DNA of 64,000 bases, taken from Mycobacterium kyorinense. GTDB lineage: Bacteria; Actinomycetota; Actinomycetes; Mycobacteriales; Mycobacteriaceae. The stretch spans positions 41,311-105,310 of the forward strand of contig NZ_LQPE01000153.1 of assembly GCF_002101735.1 (NCBI RefSeq), given 5' to 3'. The notes under the pieces are model-generated. The model was not told the DNA's origin and did no database searches. It saw only the letters and a list, made by a program, of their open reading frames with translations. The position numbers and the translations under genes were made by a program. This document shows, in pieces, positions 48,371 through 56,759 of the stretch (position 1 is its first letter; every line of letters begins with the position of its first letter).

Positions 48371-48744
48371 AGCTGCTCGACACCACGGTCGCTGTCGACC
48401 ACTTGCGCGGCGAGCCGGCCGCTGTCGACTTTCTCGCGACGGTCGTCGAGGCCGGCGAAGACTTAGTGGCAAGCGAATTGGTCCGATTCGAGCTCCATGC
48501 AGGCGTACGCCACAAAGAGCTCGATGCGGTCGAACAGTTCTGCTCCGCCCTGCGTTGGGCCCCAGTAACCGAGGAAATCGCCCGCGTCGCCGGACGGCTC
48601 GCCCGTCGTTACCGACGAAGCCACAGCGGTATCGGTGCCGTTGATTACCTGATCGCGGCCACCGCAATCGTCTTTGACGCCGAACTGCTAACGACCAATG
48701 TGCGCCATTTTCCGATGTTCACCACGTTGGAGCCGCCGTACTGA
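48367..48744 (+). CDS. vapC: VapC toxin, PIN-domain ribonuclease (second module)
   Basis: The 125-aa PIN protein starts at GTG 48367 and shows the acidic residues in LLDTTVAVDHLRG (D4), SELVRFELHAGV (E), GAVDYLIAATAIV (D) and TNVRHFP, typical of VapC. The GTGA overlap with vapB indicates one transcript with toxin translation coupled to antitoxin. It is unrelated in close sequence to the VapC at 41332-41742. Confidence 0.92.
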   Translation: MKLLDTTVAVDHLRGEPAAVDFLATVVEAGEDLVASELVRFELHAGVRHKELDAVEQFCSALRWAPVTEEIARVAGRLARRYRRSHSGIGAVDYLIAATAIVFDAELLTTNVRHFPMFTTLEPPY

Positions 48745-48805
48745 CCTCGTTTTGGGCCCTCCTGGGCGCGCCGAGCGTGGGGGGAAGTACACAATCCGAC
48801 CACTT

Positions 48806-48833
48806 TTCGTCGATATCCCCCACGTTCGACGAA
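48806..48833. other. Stem-loop between vapC and the ferritin-like gene
   Basis: TTCGTCGA (48806-48813) and TCGACGAA (48826-48833) form a perfect 8-bp stem around a 12-base C-rich loop, 62 bp after the vapC stop and 38 bp before the ferritin-like ATG. There is no T-run, so a classic terminator is unlikely; it may be an operator or an RNA hairpin in the ferritin leader. Confidence 0.4.
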
Positions 48834-48871
48834 CCGGTTTGGGCGCGCGGTCGTCGGTGAAACCTAGCCAC

Positions 48872-49288
48872 ATGGACACCAGCACTTTTCTCGAACGGCT
48901 CAACGAGGACCTGGCTACTGAGTATCAGTCGATCGTTCAGTACACCCAGCACATTGCGACGATCAAAGGACCCGAATACCACTCGATCACCGAGGAACTG
49001 GATAAGCACCTCGCCCAAGAGCTGCAGCACGCGAAGATCCTCGCTCAGCAGATCGATTTTCTCGGCGGTACGCCGACCGTGTCAGTGCCCGACGTGCCGG
49101 ACGCTACCGACGGCGCGTCGGCGTTGAAGGCTGATGTGGAGCTGGAACGTCGTCAGTTGGACCGCTACCGGCAGCGCGTGATGGAGGCAACGGACTTGGG
49201 ATTGCCGGATGTCGCTGAGGCGTTACGGCCGTTGCTTCAGCAAACGCAGGACCATGTGCGGGAGCTCGAAGACGCGCTTGGCGGCTGA
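48872..49288 (+). CDS. Ferritin-like diiron protein
   Basis: The 138-aa four-helix protein starts MDTSTFLERLNEDLATEYQSIVQYTQH and has ferritin/bacterioferritin-type metal residues: E (LATEYQ), E-x-x-H in AQELQHAKIL, and a later E-x-x-x in RQLDRYRQRVME. It is smaller than true bacterioferritin (about 159 aa). It could store iron or act in peroxide defence. A short gene follows 15 bp later. Confidence 0.83.
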   Translation: MDTSTFLERLNEDLATEYQSIVQYTQHIATIKGPEYHSITEELDKHLAQELQHAKILAQQIDFLGGTPTVSVPDVPDATDGASALKADVELERRQLDRYRQRVMEATDLGLPDVAEALRPLLQQTQDHVRELEDALGG

Positions 49289-49303
49289 ATCCCCCATCGA
49301 CTT

Positions 49304-49558
49304 ATGCCTGAAGTATTTGGCGACGACAGCATCGACAACGTCACACCCGGCGACATGATCGCTGTCGACCGCGGTTCTGGCGAACAGCTCTACAAAGTGG
49401 TCTTCAAGGACTCGGGCGACGCCGGCTACGTCGTGACGCTCGAGGACGACGACGGTGAAACCTTCCAGCTCGAACTAGCGGCGGGCACCGTGGTGCGTCG
49501 GTATTTGGAATCGAAGTGGGAATCACCGCAAAGTCCTACACCGCACACCGAGGATTAG
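49304..49558 (+). CDS. Small acidic hypothetical protein after the ferritin-like gene
   Basis: The 84-aa protein starts MPEVFGDDSIDNVTPGDMIAVDRG and reads as a small beta-rich domain (EQLYKVVFKDSGDAGYVVTL, EDDDGETFQLELAAGTVVRR) followed by a short tail. The acidic patches could bind metals, in keeping with the ferritin-like neighbour 15 bp upstream, but no family is recognised. Confidence 0.65.
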   Translation: MPEVFGDDSIDNVTPGDMIAVDRGSGEQLYKVVFKDSGDAGYVVTLEDDDGETFQLELAAGTVVRRYLESKWESPQSPTPHTED

Positions 49559-49605
49559 CCCTAGGCCGAAAGCAAAGCGGGCCGGAAGGCCGCCTGGTGT
49601 GTGAG

Positions 49606-50241
49606 CTATAGCGCGGCACCCACGATGGGCTTAGCCCAAGCCGGTGTGGCGGTCAGATCGGCCGGCCCGACGATGCGACCGCGCTTAGTGTGCAGTACCA
49701 AGACCGGCTTTGGTGCCTGCCCGGTCGCAGGATCCGCGGTCGCCGAATTGTCATACACCCGTAGCTCGGTGAGCATAGGCAGCAATGTCACGAGATTAAT
49801 CACGCTGTGGCGCCAGCGACGACGGATGTCGGCTTCCGCGATGTCGTGTCCGCCAGCTCGGACCCTTTGTCGCACCCGCTGGATATGGGCATCGGCGCTG
49901 TCGAGCCCGACATAGATGACGTGGACCTCGATGCCACGCTTGGCGGCTTCGGCCAGCAGTCCCGGAATCGTGTTGCCGCCCAACGTGGTCTCAAAGGTGA
50001 AGTCGAGGCCTTGATCAATCGCTCGCTCCAGCAGCTTTCGCCCCTGTTCCCATGCCGCCGCGTTAGCCTCGGTCTGGGCAAGTCCTGGGTTAACCGCCAT
50101 GATCTCGCGCGCGGCCTCATCGGGGTTGTAGTACTCACCGCCCTTATCGCGGATCGTCGCGCCGATGATGCTGCTCTTGCCGGCTCCGTTGACGCCCGCC
50201 AACACGTGTATTTGGGCCCGCGTCATGGTTTTGGGAACCAT
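49606..50241 (-). CDS. Zeta-toxin-family P-loop kinase
   Basis: The 211-aa protein opens MVPKTMTRAQIHVLAGVNGAGKSS, with the Walker A GVNGAGKS near residue 16, and contains FETTLGGNTIPGLL near residue 82 and RVRQRVRAGGHDIAEADIRR near 125, typical of zeta toxin relatives that phosphorylate UDP-N-acetylglucosamine or other acceptors. It follows a Phd-type antitoxin gene by 13 bp. In M. tuberculosis a similar arrangement is, as I recall, Rv0367c-Rv0366c. Toxicity is inferred. Confidence 0.87.
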   Translation of the reverse strand: MVPKTMTRAQIHVLAGVNGAGKSSIIGATIRDKGGEYYNPDEAAREIMAVNPGLAQTEANAAAWEQGRKLLERAIDQGLDFTFETTLGGNTIPGLLAEAAKRGIEVHVIYVGLDSADAHIQRVRQRVRAGGHDIAEADIRRRWRHSVINLVTLLPMLTELRVYDNSATADPATGQAPKPVLVLHTKRGRIVGPADLTATPAWAKPIVGAAL

Positions 50242-50254
50242 GGGCCACCCAGGA

Positions 50255-50611
50255 TCACCGCGAGCGCGCGGAGCGCGCCGCTTTCACTGCGGCGGCACCC
50301 AATTCCTCCGGTGTGGCGTCGAAGGCTGCAGCGACTCCGGCCTTGGCTTTCGGCGTCTGCATTGTGGCCAGCAGCTTGTCGAAGCGCTCAGTCAGATCGT
50401 CGAGCGCTGGTGTGGCCGATGCGGTCAGCGCCTCGAACTCGGCATACGACAACAGCACCGCCTTGGGTACGTCGTGCTTGGTGATCACCACGGCGCCATC
50501 CACTGCGGCCTGCTCGAAGACTGTGCCGAACTCGTTTTTGAGACGGGTGGCGGCGACTAGGGGTACATCGACGAGCTTCCCGTCGCGGTTGCGGTACGAG
50601 ACCGTGGACAT
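50255..50611 (-). CDS. Phd/YefM-type antitoxin
   Basis: The 118-aa protein starts MSTVSYRNRDGKLVDVPLVAATRLKNEFGTVFEQAAVDGAVVITKHDVPKAVLLSYAEFEAL; the segment TRLKNEFGTVFEQA and ITKHDVPKAVLLSYAEF is the Phd/YefM signature (prevent-host-death). The C-terminal helical part likely binds the zeta-type kinase encoded next. Start chosen at ATG 50611. The direct repeats upstream may be its operator. Confidence 0.87.
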   Translation of the reverse strand: MSTVSYRNRDGKLVDVPLVAATRLKNEFGTVFEQAAVDGAVVITKHDVPKAVLLSYAEFEALTASATPALDDLTERFDKLLATMQTPKAKAGVAAAFDATPEELGAAAVKAARSARSR

Positions 50612-50661
50612 GGGCTCTCCCTCCGATGGTGTCTGCACGGCGCGTCCATTTTAGCTGATCC

Positions 50662-50679
50662 GTCTATTTTGTCTATTTT
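50662..50679. repeat. 9-bp tandem repeat upstream of the Phd/zeta operon
   Basis: GTCTATTTT is repeated twice in tandem 51 bp upstream of the antitoxin start, with a further GTCCATTTT related copy at 50644-50652. The AT-rich repeats stand out in this GC-rich DNA and could be an antitoxin binding site or a promoter. Confidence 0.5.
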
Positions 50680-50863
50680 GTCCGTAGCGCCGCGCTATAA
50701 CGGACGAGACTGCTGCGGGCTGGCAGCACCCGCAGCGGGACCAATCAGCACCCGACGGTCAGCGGCCCCTGGGCTGGCCCCTGGAAAGCCACTTTTCCGG
50801 GAACTGAGGTCCGGTTGGTGAAAACTTGTCCGACTTGTTGGACGCTGGGAGCACACTAACGGC

Positions 50864-51217
50864 GTGTCCGACATCAAGCCCGCAATGGCGAAAATCCGTA
50901 GCCGGATCACTGTGGACAGGGTAATGACAGTGCTTGCGGCACTGCTGATTGCGGTGATCTTGATATGTGCGGTGATCATCGTTGTAACCCTGTTGCGCCA
51001 GTACCCGTCCCGCTCGTGGCCCAGCTACCCGACTACTCACTTTTCCGCCCCGCCGGCCCCCCGGCCCAGTCCGTACTACAAAAATTGCGGCGAGGCGCAC
51101 GCAGACGGGCGTTGGGATATTCCCCTGGGCGACCCGGCCTACCGACCCGCACTAGACAAAGATCGCAATGGTATAGCGTGCGAGTCTCCCAAGCAACGTC
51201 GCGGTTGGGTGCGATGA
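50864..51217 (+). CDS. Membrane-anchored excalibur-domain protein
   Basis: The 117-aa protein starts at GTG 50864, has one membrane helix (about residues 20-44) and an outside domain ending in the excalibur motif: YKNCGEAHADGRWDIPLGDPAY, then ALDKDRNGIACE with the D-x-D-x-N-G-x-A-C-E calcium-binding-like loop. The protein probably sits on the outer face of the membrane. Role unknown; excalibur domains often accompany nucleases or cell-wall proteins. Confidence 0.85.
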   Translation: MSDIKPAMAKIRSRITVDRVMTVLAALLIAVILICAVIIVVTLLRQYPSRSWPSYPTTHFSAPPAPRPSPYYKNCGEAHADGRWDIPLGDPAYRPALDKDRNGIACESPKQRRGWVR

Positions 51218-51296
51218 AATTTATTGCGGCGCTTGGTAATACTCAACAATCTTGCTGTGTGCGGGCTGGTGCATCTCAGCTAGCCTATTAGCTCGC

Positions 51297-52382
51297 CTAG
51301 ATACATTCCCTGAACTGTGGTTTGTTGGTAGGGTTTGATGTCGACCCACAGACCTGCTGCCAGGACACGCACACGATCCCGTTGGAGCCGACCCGGCGAC
51401 TGACCCAATCCCCGCCGGTGTGATCGCGGCCAGCCTGTACAGGCTTGTAAGACGCTGCCCGCGCCGCGCGCGCAGGGCTGAACCGTTGCGCCGGGGTGGC
51501 CATATTCAGCGACTGATGCGGGCGCTCGGTGTTGTAGTAATCGACCCACTCGTCAAGGGCCTGCTGAGCGGTCTTGAGGTTGGTGAAAGGCTTTTGATTG
51601 CTCAGGAATTCAGCACGCAAGGTGCGGTGAAACCGCTCGATCTTGCCCGTCGTGGTCGGGCTGCGCGGCTGGGTCAACAGATGCTCGATGCCATGCTCGC
51701 GGCAGATCGCATCAAAGAGCACCTCCACCGGCGGATGGTTGAACCGGCCGGTGAACACCCGCGCGTTATCGGTCAGCGCCTGATCGGGCACCCCATAGGT
51801 GGCCAACGCCAGCCGGAACCCCTCGCACACCGCGCGGGTGCGCTCGGCAAGCATCAAATTCCCTGATACGCACAATCGAGAATGGTCATCAAGGCCGGTC
51901 AACGCCTTGGCCGAGGTCCCATCGGCGATCGGGAATCCGCCCACCACGTCGAGTTGCCACAGCTCCATCGGCGCGCCACGCTCCCAGCGTTTCCACTTCC
52001 GCGAGCGCCGATCACGATCAGCCGGATCGATCATGTCCGCGCGAACCAACGCCCGATAAGCCGCCGATTCCGAGGGCACCGGCGCCACACCGCGTTTAGC
52101 CAATTCGTGCACCAACCGCCGCGGACCCCAGTACGGACGAGACCGGCGCAACTCCACCAGCGCCGCCTCCACCTCGGCGGGCATTTGATGCGGACAATGC
52201 AGCGGACGATGCGAACGATCGTTGAGCCCTTCTAGGCCCTCGACCTCATAACGCCCCAACCAGGTGTGCAGCGTTTGGCGCGACACACCCACTTTGTCGG
52301 CGACCAACGACACCGCCAACCCGTCGCCGATCACCGCCATCACGGCCTGATACCTCTGCTCAGCCACGCTTAACTCCCTCAT
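51297..52382 (-). CDS. IS481-family transposase with altered C-terminus
   Basis: The 361-aa transposase has an N-terminal HTH (IGDGLAVSLVADKVGVSRQT) and a DDE integrase core: D in WQLDVVGGFPI, D in LTDNARVF and E in KIERFHRTLRAE. The closing region reads SRRVGSNGIVCVSWQQV and then CGSTSNPTNKPQFRECI; family members continue with an SVGRHH-like stretch, which is visible in the other frame (SVGRH) directly at the break near 51345. A frameshift or truncation is therefore likely at the 3' end. ATG 52382 is used; a TTG five codons upstream is possible. Confidence 0.85.
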   Translation of the reverse strand: MRELSVAEQRYQAVMAVIGDGLAVSLVADKVGVSRQTLHTWLGRYEVEGLEGLNDRSHRPLHCPHQMPAEVEAALVELRRSRPYWGPRRLVHELAKRGVAPVPSESAAYRALVRADMIDPADRDRRSRKWKRWERGAPMELWQLDVVGGFPIADGTSAKALTGLDDHSRLCVSGNLMLAERTRAVCEGFRLALATYGVPDQALTDNARVFTGRFNHPPVEVLFDAICREHGIEHLLTQPRSPTTTGKIERFHRTLRAEFLSNQKPFTNLKTAQQALDEWVDYYNTERPHQSLNMATPAQRFSPARAARAASYKPVQAGRDHTGGDWVSRRVGSNGIVCVSWQQVCGSTSNPTNKPQFRECI

Positions 52383-52391
52383 CCGAAGGAG

Positions 52392-52479
52392 TGTCAAGGA
52401 TCAGCCGAAGTAACTGTCAACAATCAGCCGAAACACTGTCAGGCATCACCCGAAGCCGAAATGTCAACCATCACCCGAG
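52392..52479. repeat. Four TGTCA-type iterons at the right end of the IS
   Basis: Copies begin at 52392, 52415, 52437 and 52462 and follow TGTCAnnnATCAsCCGAA (18 bp), spaced 22-25 bp from start to start. The pattern looks like transposase binding sites at the terminus rather than a CRISPR array, since units are short and spacers 4-7 bp. Confidence 0.75.
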
Positions 52480-52495
52480 GTCATACAGTTTTTGT

Positions 52496-52572
52496 TGGTA
52501 GGGCGGGCGGGGCTCGAACCCGCGACCAACGGATTATGAGTCCGCGGCTCTAACCAACTGAGCTACCGCCCC
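52496..52572 (-). tRNA. tRNA with CAT anticodon (tRNA-Met, or lysidine tRNA-Ile2)
   Basis: The minus strand reads GGGGCGGTAGCTCAGTTGGT at the 5' end, a CGGACTCATAATCCG anticodon arm with CAT at 52538-52536, a GGTTCGAGCCCC T-arm and ...CCGCCCTACCA with the CCA encoded. Acceptor pairs are six G-C plus one G-T. The sequence looks like elongator tRNA-Met (metU-like); in bacteria some CAT tRNAs are tRNA-Ile2 after lysidine modification, and I cannot separate these by eye. The IS ends 16 bp away. Confidence 0.95.
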
Positions 52573-52655
52573 CTGCATCAGCTAGGAGCAGAGTAACCGG
52601 CAGGCCAGAACCGGAAGCCGAGGGATAGCGCTGGGCGCGGCCAAGGCCCCCGGGG

Positions 52656-52829
52656 CTACCCCAAGCGTCCCTGCTCGGGGACGCTCGTCGACACCGCCGC
52701 GTACGCAGAGGCCAGTGCCTCAAGAACCGTCTCGGTCAGCGTGTGTTCGTGTTCGTGTTTGTCGAGCGTTCCGACAATGGCCCTGAACAAAGCTTCGGCC
52801 GCGTCGTGCTGTGCTTGTTTTGCTGACAT
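52656..52829 (-). CDS. Small conserved hypothetical protein next to the tRNA
   Basis: A 57-aa frame on the minus strand runs from ATG 52829 to TAG at 52656: MSAKQAQHDAAEALFRAIVG, TLDKHEHEHTLTETVLEALA, SAYAAVSTSVPEQGRLG. It is a helical, His-rich small protein of a kind I recall as common in mycobacteria, without a function. The opposite-strand frame of similar length is a shadow. Confidence 0.65.
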   Translation of the reverse strand: MSAKQAQHDAAEALFRAIVGTLDKHEHEHTLTETVLEALASAYAAVSTSVPEQGRLG

Positions 52830-53030
52830 AGTTTCTGTTGAACCAACTTTCAGTCATGCGTTTCAACGCCTCACAGGATTGCAACTCGCACCGCAGTGTT
52901 TCATATCCCCAAAGTCAACGCATACCAATACATGTAGGCCCGCTAGAGGCGAACAGCTGTGATACCGCGACCGCAGGTGAACCGCCCACCAACGCGACGT
53001 TGCTATTGCGTATCACAGGCCATCCAGCCG

Positions 53031-53840
53031 TCAGTTGAACACCGTCTGCCCGTCGGCACCGATCAGATACTCCTCGGTGCCCTGCGCCACCCGCGGCGCG
53101 TCGGCGCCCAAGGATACGGCCACCTTGTTGCTGGCGTTGCGCATCACGTCGAAGGTCAGCTCGACGGCTTCGGGCTCCGAGAAGTGTGCGCGCACCGCGG
53201 CCGCAACGCTGCGGTCGATATGTGCCGGCGACCAGATCAGCGCGTCGACAAACCGCAATGCCGCCTTCTGCCGATCGGTCAGCAAGGCCGACGCCTCAAA
53301 GTGCTCGATGTCGCCGTACAGCGACTCCGACCCGCCGGCCTTCAGCGCCGTCGTCTCCCGCAACGACTTGCACAACCGGCAGTTGTGCTGCGCTGCCCCG
53401 CGCAACCGGACCAGCTCCGAGGTCAGCGCATCGAGCTCGCGCAGCCGCGCCACCGCCGGCAGAAACCTGTTGAACACCGCGTCGGCCGGGTCGCCGGAGC
53501 GATCCCACGCAATCGGCTCGGATACCCACCGCAGATGCTCCTGCCCTACTCCGAGCACCTCCAGTCCGGCCCGCACCCGAGGGACGAAGTCGGCGATATA
53601 CATATGCACCACGGCGCCAAACGTCTTGTCCCCCAACGTGGATGACAATCGCGACCGCTGCTCGTCGGTGATCATCGACACGTCGATGCTGAATTGTTCG
53701 GCGAACTCGGCAACCGCCGGCTCGGCGTCTGACACGTCCGTCTCGGCCGGCAGCGGCGGCAACGACAACGCCCGCGCGCACACTCCTCGGACCACAGCTC
53801 CACCGGACAGCGCCACCAACGGCGCCAACAATCCGCTCAT
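53031..53840 (-). CDS. AhpD-like (carboxymuconolactone decarboxylase fold) protein
   Basis: The 269-aa protein is helical, with the AhpD-type signature in its centre: VRLRGAAQHNCRLCKSLRETT near residue 153, in which C-x-x-C (CRLC) and a neighbouring His form the thiol relay of AhpD-like peroxidases. A second, more divergent half follows. Such proteins use lipoamide or other thiols for peroxide reduction. It lies 7 bp downstream of the TldE gene on the same strand. Confidence 0.85.
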   Translation of the reverse strand: MSGLLAPLVALSGGAVVRGVCARALSLPPLPAETDVSDAEPAVAEFAEQFSIDVSMITDEQRSRLSSTLGDKTFGAVVHMYIADFVPRVRAGLEVLGVGQEHLRWVSEPIAWDRSGDPADAVFNRFLPAVARLRELDALTSELVRLRGAAQHNCRLCKSLRETTALKAGGSESLYGDIEHFEASALLTDRQKAALRFVDALIWSPAHIDRSVAAAVRAHFSEPEAVELTFDVMRNASNKVAVSLGADAPRVAQGTEEYLIGADGQTVFN

Positions 53841-53847
53841 CGCAGAA

Positions 53848-55212
53848 TTATTGCGCCTGGCTGACCGACGACATGTGAAAGTCCGGGATCCGCAGCGACG
53901 GCATCGCCGCGCGGGTGGCCCAATCGCCCCACTCCCGCGGCAGCGTCACCTCGCTGGCGCCAGCCTGGGTGGCCCGTCGCAGCAGATCCAGCGGGCTTTC
54001 GTTGAACCGAAAGTTGTTGACCGCCGCGACCACTTCGCCGTCGGCGACGAGGTAAACCCCGTCGCGGGTGAGCCCGGTCAGCAGCAGGGTGGTGGGGTCG
54101 ACCTCGCGGATGTACCAAAAAGTGGTCAGCAGCAGCCCACGCTCGGTCTCGGCGACCATGTCCGCAAGCGTCGAGTGGCCGCCGGTCATCAGCAGGTTGT
54201 CCGCGGCCACCGCGACCGGCGCGCCGAATTCCGCCGCCGTCGCCCGCGGGTAGGCCAGCGCGTTGATCACGCCGTCGCGCAGCCAGTCCACCCGCCCGAT
54301 GTCCATGCCATTGTCGAAAATCGAAACCGTCTCCGACGAACTGGTGGCGGCGACGAACGGTCCGCTTTCCAGCCCGGGCGCAAAAGGGTCGGAGTACAGC
54401 GTCAACGGCATGTCGGTGAGCCGCTCCCCCACCCGGGTTCTGCCGCCGGGCTTAGAAAATGCGGTGCGGCCCTCCTGCGCGCCGCGGCCGCTCATCGTCC
54501 AGCCCAGGTAGATCATCATGTCCGCCACGGTCGACGGCGGCATGATCGTTTCGTAGCGGCCCGCAGGCAGCTCCAGAGTCCGCTCGGCCCAGCCCAACCG
54601 GGTGGACAGCTGCTCCAAAAGCAAATCCGTTGGCACATCGGCAAAGTCAGGCGTACCGACACCGGCCCAGGCGCTGGCTCCGCCGCGCTTGGCGTTGATC
54701 TCCACCGAGCCGGTGGGCTGCGTGTACCGCCGGCGCAGCCCCGTGGACGTCGCCACGAACGTCGTCTGCAGCTCGTGGCGGGCGAAGCCGTACAACTGAT
54801 CCGCGCCGCGAAAGCCCTCGCGTAACACACCGGCGACGTCGGCGAACACCTCGGCCCCGGTGGCGGGCACCGGGGCATCCCAATCGTCGGGCACGCCGGT
54901 GCCGGGCAGCAGCGGCGCGGCGTCCCGAGCCTCCGGTGCCGAGCGGGCGGCCTCCGCCGACTCTTCGACCAGCCCCGAAATCAGGGACGGATCTACCTCG
55001 GCTGTGCTGAGCGAGCCGACACGCGCGCTGTTGCCGTGGCGCGCAATCGAAATCACCGTGGTTTTGCGGCTGGTCGACACCCCGTTGGTGGTCATCGAGT
55101 TGTTCGCCCACCGCAGCGACGCCTCACTGCGGTCGCTGACGATCACGATCGTCTCGTCGGCACGCCGCGACGCACCCAACGCCGCCTCGACAACCTGTTG
55201 CGCCCCGATCAT
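53848..55212 (-). CDS. TldE/PmbA-type subunit (Rv2314c-like)
   Basis: The 454-aa protein resembles PmbA/TldE, the partner that lacks the zinc motif: RWANNSMTTNGVSTSRKTTV near residue 34, TGLRRRYTQPTGSVEINAKR near 156, FFWYIREVDPTTLLLTGLTRDGVYLVADGE near 385 and FRFNESPLDLL. In the TldD/TldE heterodimer the active site is in TldD. The ATG at 55212 overlaps the TldD stop (ATGA), consistent with stoichiometric synthesis. TldD/E proteases degrade unfolded peptides and mature some RiPPs. Confidence 0.92.
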   Translation of the reverse strand: MIGAQQVVEAALGASRRADETIVIVSDRSEASLRWANNSMTTNGVSTSRKTTVISIARHGNSARVGSLSTAEVDPSLISGLVEESAEAARSAPEARDAAPLLPGTGVPDDWDAPVPATGAEVFADVAGVLREGFRGADQLYGFARHELQTTFVATSTGLRRRYTQPTGSVEINAKRGGASAWAGVGTPDFADVPTDLLLEQLSTRLGWAERTLELPAGRYETIMPPSTVADMMIYLGWTMSGRGAQEGRTAFSKPGGRTRVGERLTDMPLTLYSDPFAPGLESGPFVAATSSSETVSIFDNGMDIGRVDWLRDGVINALAYPRATAAEFGAPVAVAADNLLMTGGHSTLADMVAETERGLLLTTFWYIREVDPTTLLLTGLTRDGVYLVADGEVVAAVNNFRFNESPLDLLRRATQAGASEVTLPREWGDWATRAAMPSLRIPDFHMSSVSQAQ

Positions 55213-56726
55213 CGGCCCGCCTCCGCGCGAGTGTTGAGCACGTTAATCCCCCGGAACAACGCCGACGGACAGCCGTGGCTGACCGCCGCCACCTGACCGG
55301 GCTGGGCCTTGCCGCAGTTGAACGCACCGCCCAGCCGCCACGTCGATGGCCCGCCGACGGCTTCCATCGCATTCCAGAAGTCGGTGGTGGTGGCCTGGTA
55401 GGCAACATCGCGCAGCTGACCGTCCAGTCGCCCGTTGCGAATCCGGAAGAACCGCTGCCCGGTGAACTGAAAGTTGTACCGCTGCATGTCGATTGACCAT
55501 GATTTGTCGCCGACGATGTAGATTCCGTCGTCGACCCGGCCGATCAGGTCGGCGGTGCTCAAATCGTCGGCGCCGGGCTGTAGCGACACGTTGGCCATCC
55601 GCTGGATCGGCACGTGGTGCGGCGAGTCGGCATACGAGCAGCCGTTGGACCGCGACTGCCCCAACCGCGGCGCGAACACCCGGTCCAGCTGGTAGCCGAC
55701 GAAGATCCCGTCGCGCACCAGGTCCCAGCTTTGCGCGGCCACTCCCTCGTCGTCGTATCCGATGCTGGCCAAACCGAATTCGGCGGTGCGATCGGCGGTC
55801 ACGTTCATCACCGGTGAACCGTAGCGCAGGCTGCCGAGCTTGTCGGGAGTGGCGAAAGACGTTCCCGCATAAGCGGCTTCGTAACCGATCGCGCGATCGT
55901 ACTCGGTGGCGTGCCCGATGGACTCGTGGATGGTCAGCCACAGGTTGGTCGGATCGATCACCAGGTCGGTGGGGCCGGGAGTCACGCTGGGCGCCTTGAC
56001 CTTCTCGGCCAGCAGCGACGGGATCTGGGCCAGCTCGTCGCTCCAGTTCCACACGTCGTCACCGGCCACCACCTCCCAGCCGCGGGCCGTCGGCGGCGCC
56101 AGTGTGCGCATGGTGTCGAAGCCGCCTGCCGCGGCGTCGACGCTGACCGCCTCCAACCCCGGCATCAGCCGCACCCGCTGCTGGGTGATCGTCGAGCCGA
56201 ACGTGTCGGCGTAGAAGGTCTGCTCCTTGACCGCGGTCAGCCCGGCCGTGACGTGGTCGACCCCGTCGGCCGCCAACAGCCGACCGGAATACTCGGCCAG
56301 CACCGCGACCTTGGCGGCCGTGGACACCGTGAACGGATCGATCTCGTAGCTCGACACCCAGCTGGCGTCGCGGTACACCGGCTCGGGCGCCAGCTCGATG
56401 CGTTCGGCGTTGAGCGGCGCCAGCGCGGTGGCCACCGCGACCGCCCTGTGCGCGGTCTCGGCGGCGACGGGCGCGGACAGCTCGGCATGCGAGGCGAAAC
56501 CCCAGGTGCCGTCGACGATCACCCGCACCGCCAGGCCGAGCTCGCGGCTGACGACCGCCGTCTCCAGCTCGCCGTCGCGCAGCCGGACGACCTCGCTGGT
56601 GATGCGATGAATCCGCAGGTCGGCGTGGCTGGCCCCGGCCGCGGTGGCCGCCGACAGCGCGGCATCGGTCAACTCGTGGCGGGGCAGGTCGAGAAAGTCT
56701 TCGTCGATTCCCCGGTTCGGCGTCAC
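55209..56726 (-). CDS. TldD-type zinc metalloprotease subunit (Rv2315c-like)
   Basis: The 505-aa protein has the same length as M. tuberculosis Rv2315c. The TldD zinc motif is H267-E268-S-I-G-H272 (WLTIHESIGHATEYDRAIG), and the C-terminal half contains the conserved NCGKAQPGQ segment with a Cys, plus RFFRIRNGRLDGQLRDVAYQ. GTG 56726 follows a GGTGGAG site. It forms a heterodimer with the TldE subunit encoded next. A 33-bp gap divides it from the divergent uspA gene. Confidence 0.93.
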   Translation of the reverse strand: MTPNRGIDEDFLDLPRHELTDAALSAATAAGASHADLRIHRITSEVVRLRDGELETAVVSRELGLAVRVIVDGTWGFASHAELSAPVAAETAHRAVAVATALAPLNAERIELAPEPVYRDASWVSSYEIDPFTVSTAAKVAVLAEYSGRLLAADGVDHVTAGLTAVKEQTFYADTFGSTITQQRVRLMPGLEAVSVDAAAGGFDTMRTLAPPTARGWEVVAGDDVWNWSDELAQIPSLLAEKVKAPSVTPGPTDLVIDPTNLWLTIHESIGHATEYDRAIGYEAAYAGTSFATPDKLGSLRYGSPVMNVTADRTAEFGLASIGYDDEGVAAQSWDLVRDGIFVGYQLDRVFAPRLGQSRSNGCSYADSPHHVPIQRMANVSLQPGADDLSTADLIGRVDDGIYIVGDKSWSIDMQRYNFQFTGQRFFRIRNGRLDGQLRDVAYQATTTDFWNAMEAVGGPSTWRLGGAFNCGKAQPGQVAAVSHGCPSALFRGINVLNTRAEAGR

Positions 56727-56759
56727 GACTCCACCGTAGCGAGCGGCTTTAATACATCC

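Larger units (their letters stand above)
51297..52479 (-). mobile_element. IS481-family insertion sequence, probably partial on the left
   Basis: The element covers the transposase and the four-copy TGTCA repeat array at its right end, just before a tRNA gene. No matching inverted copy of the TGTCAACCATCACCCGA end is found on the left near 51220-51300, and the transposase C-terminus is out of frame there, so the left end is probably lost or strongly changed. No target duplication could be identified. Confidence 0.65.

Noticed and set aside
48806..48833. Rho-independent terminator after vapC
   Set aside because: The hairpin lacks a T-run and is as near the ferritin-like gene as to vapC, so it was left as an unassigned stem-loop.
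52392..52479. Possible CRISPR array
   Set aside because: Only four 18-bp units with 4-7 bp spacers and no cas genes; they are better read as IS terminal repeats.
52741..52962. Plus-strand 73-aa Cys/Ser-rich frame
   Set aside because: It is antisense to the 57-aa minus-strand gene and has no supporting start site or motif.
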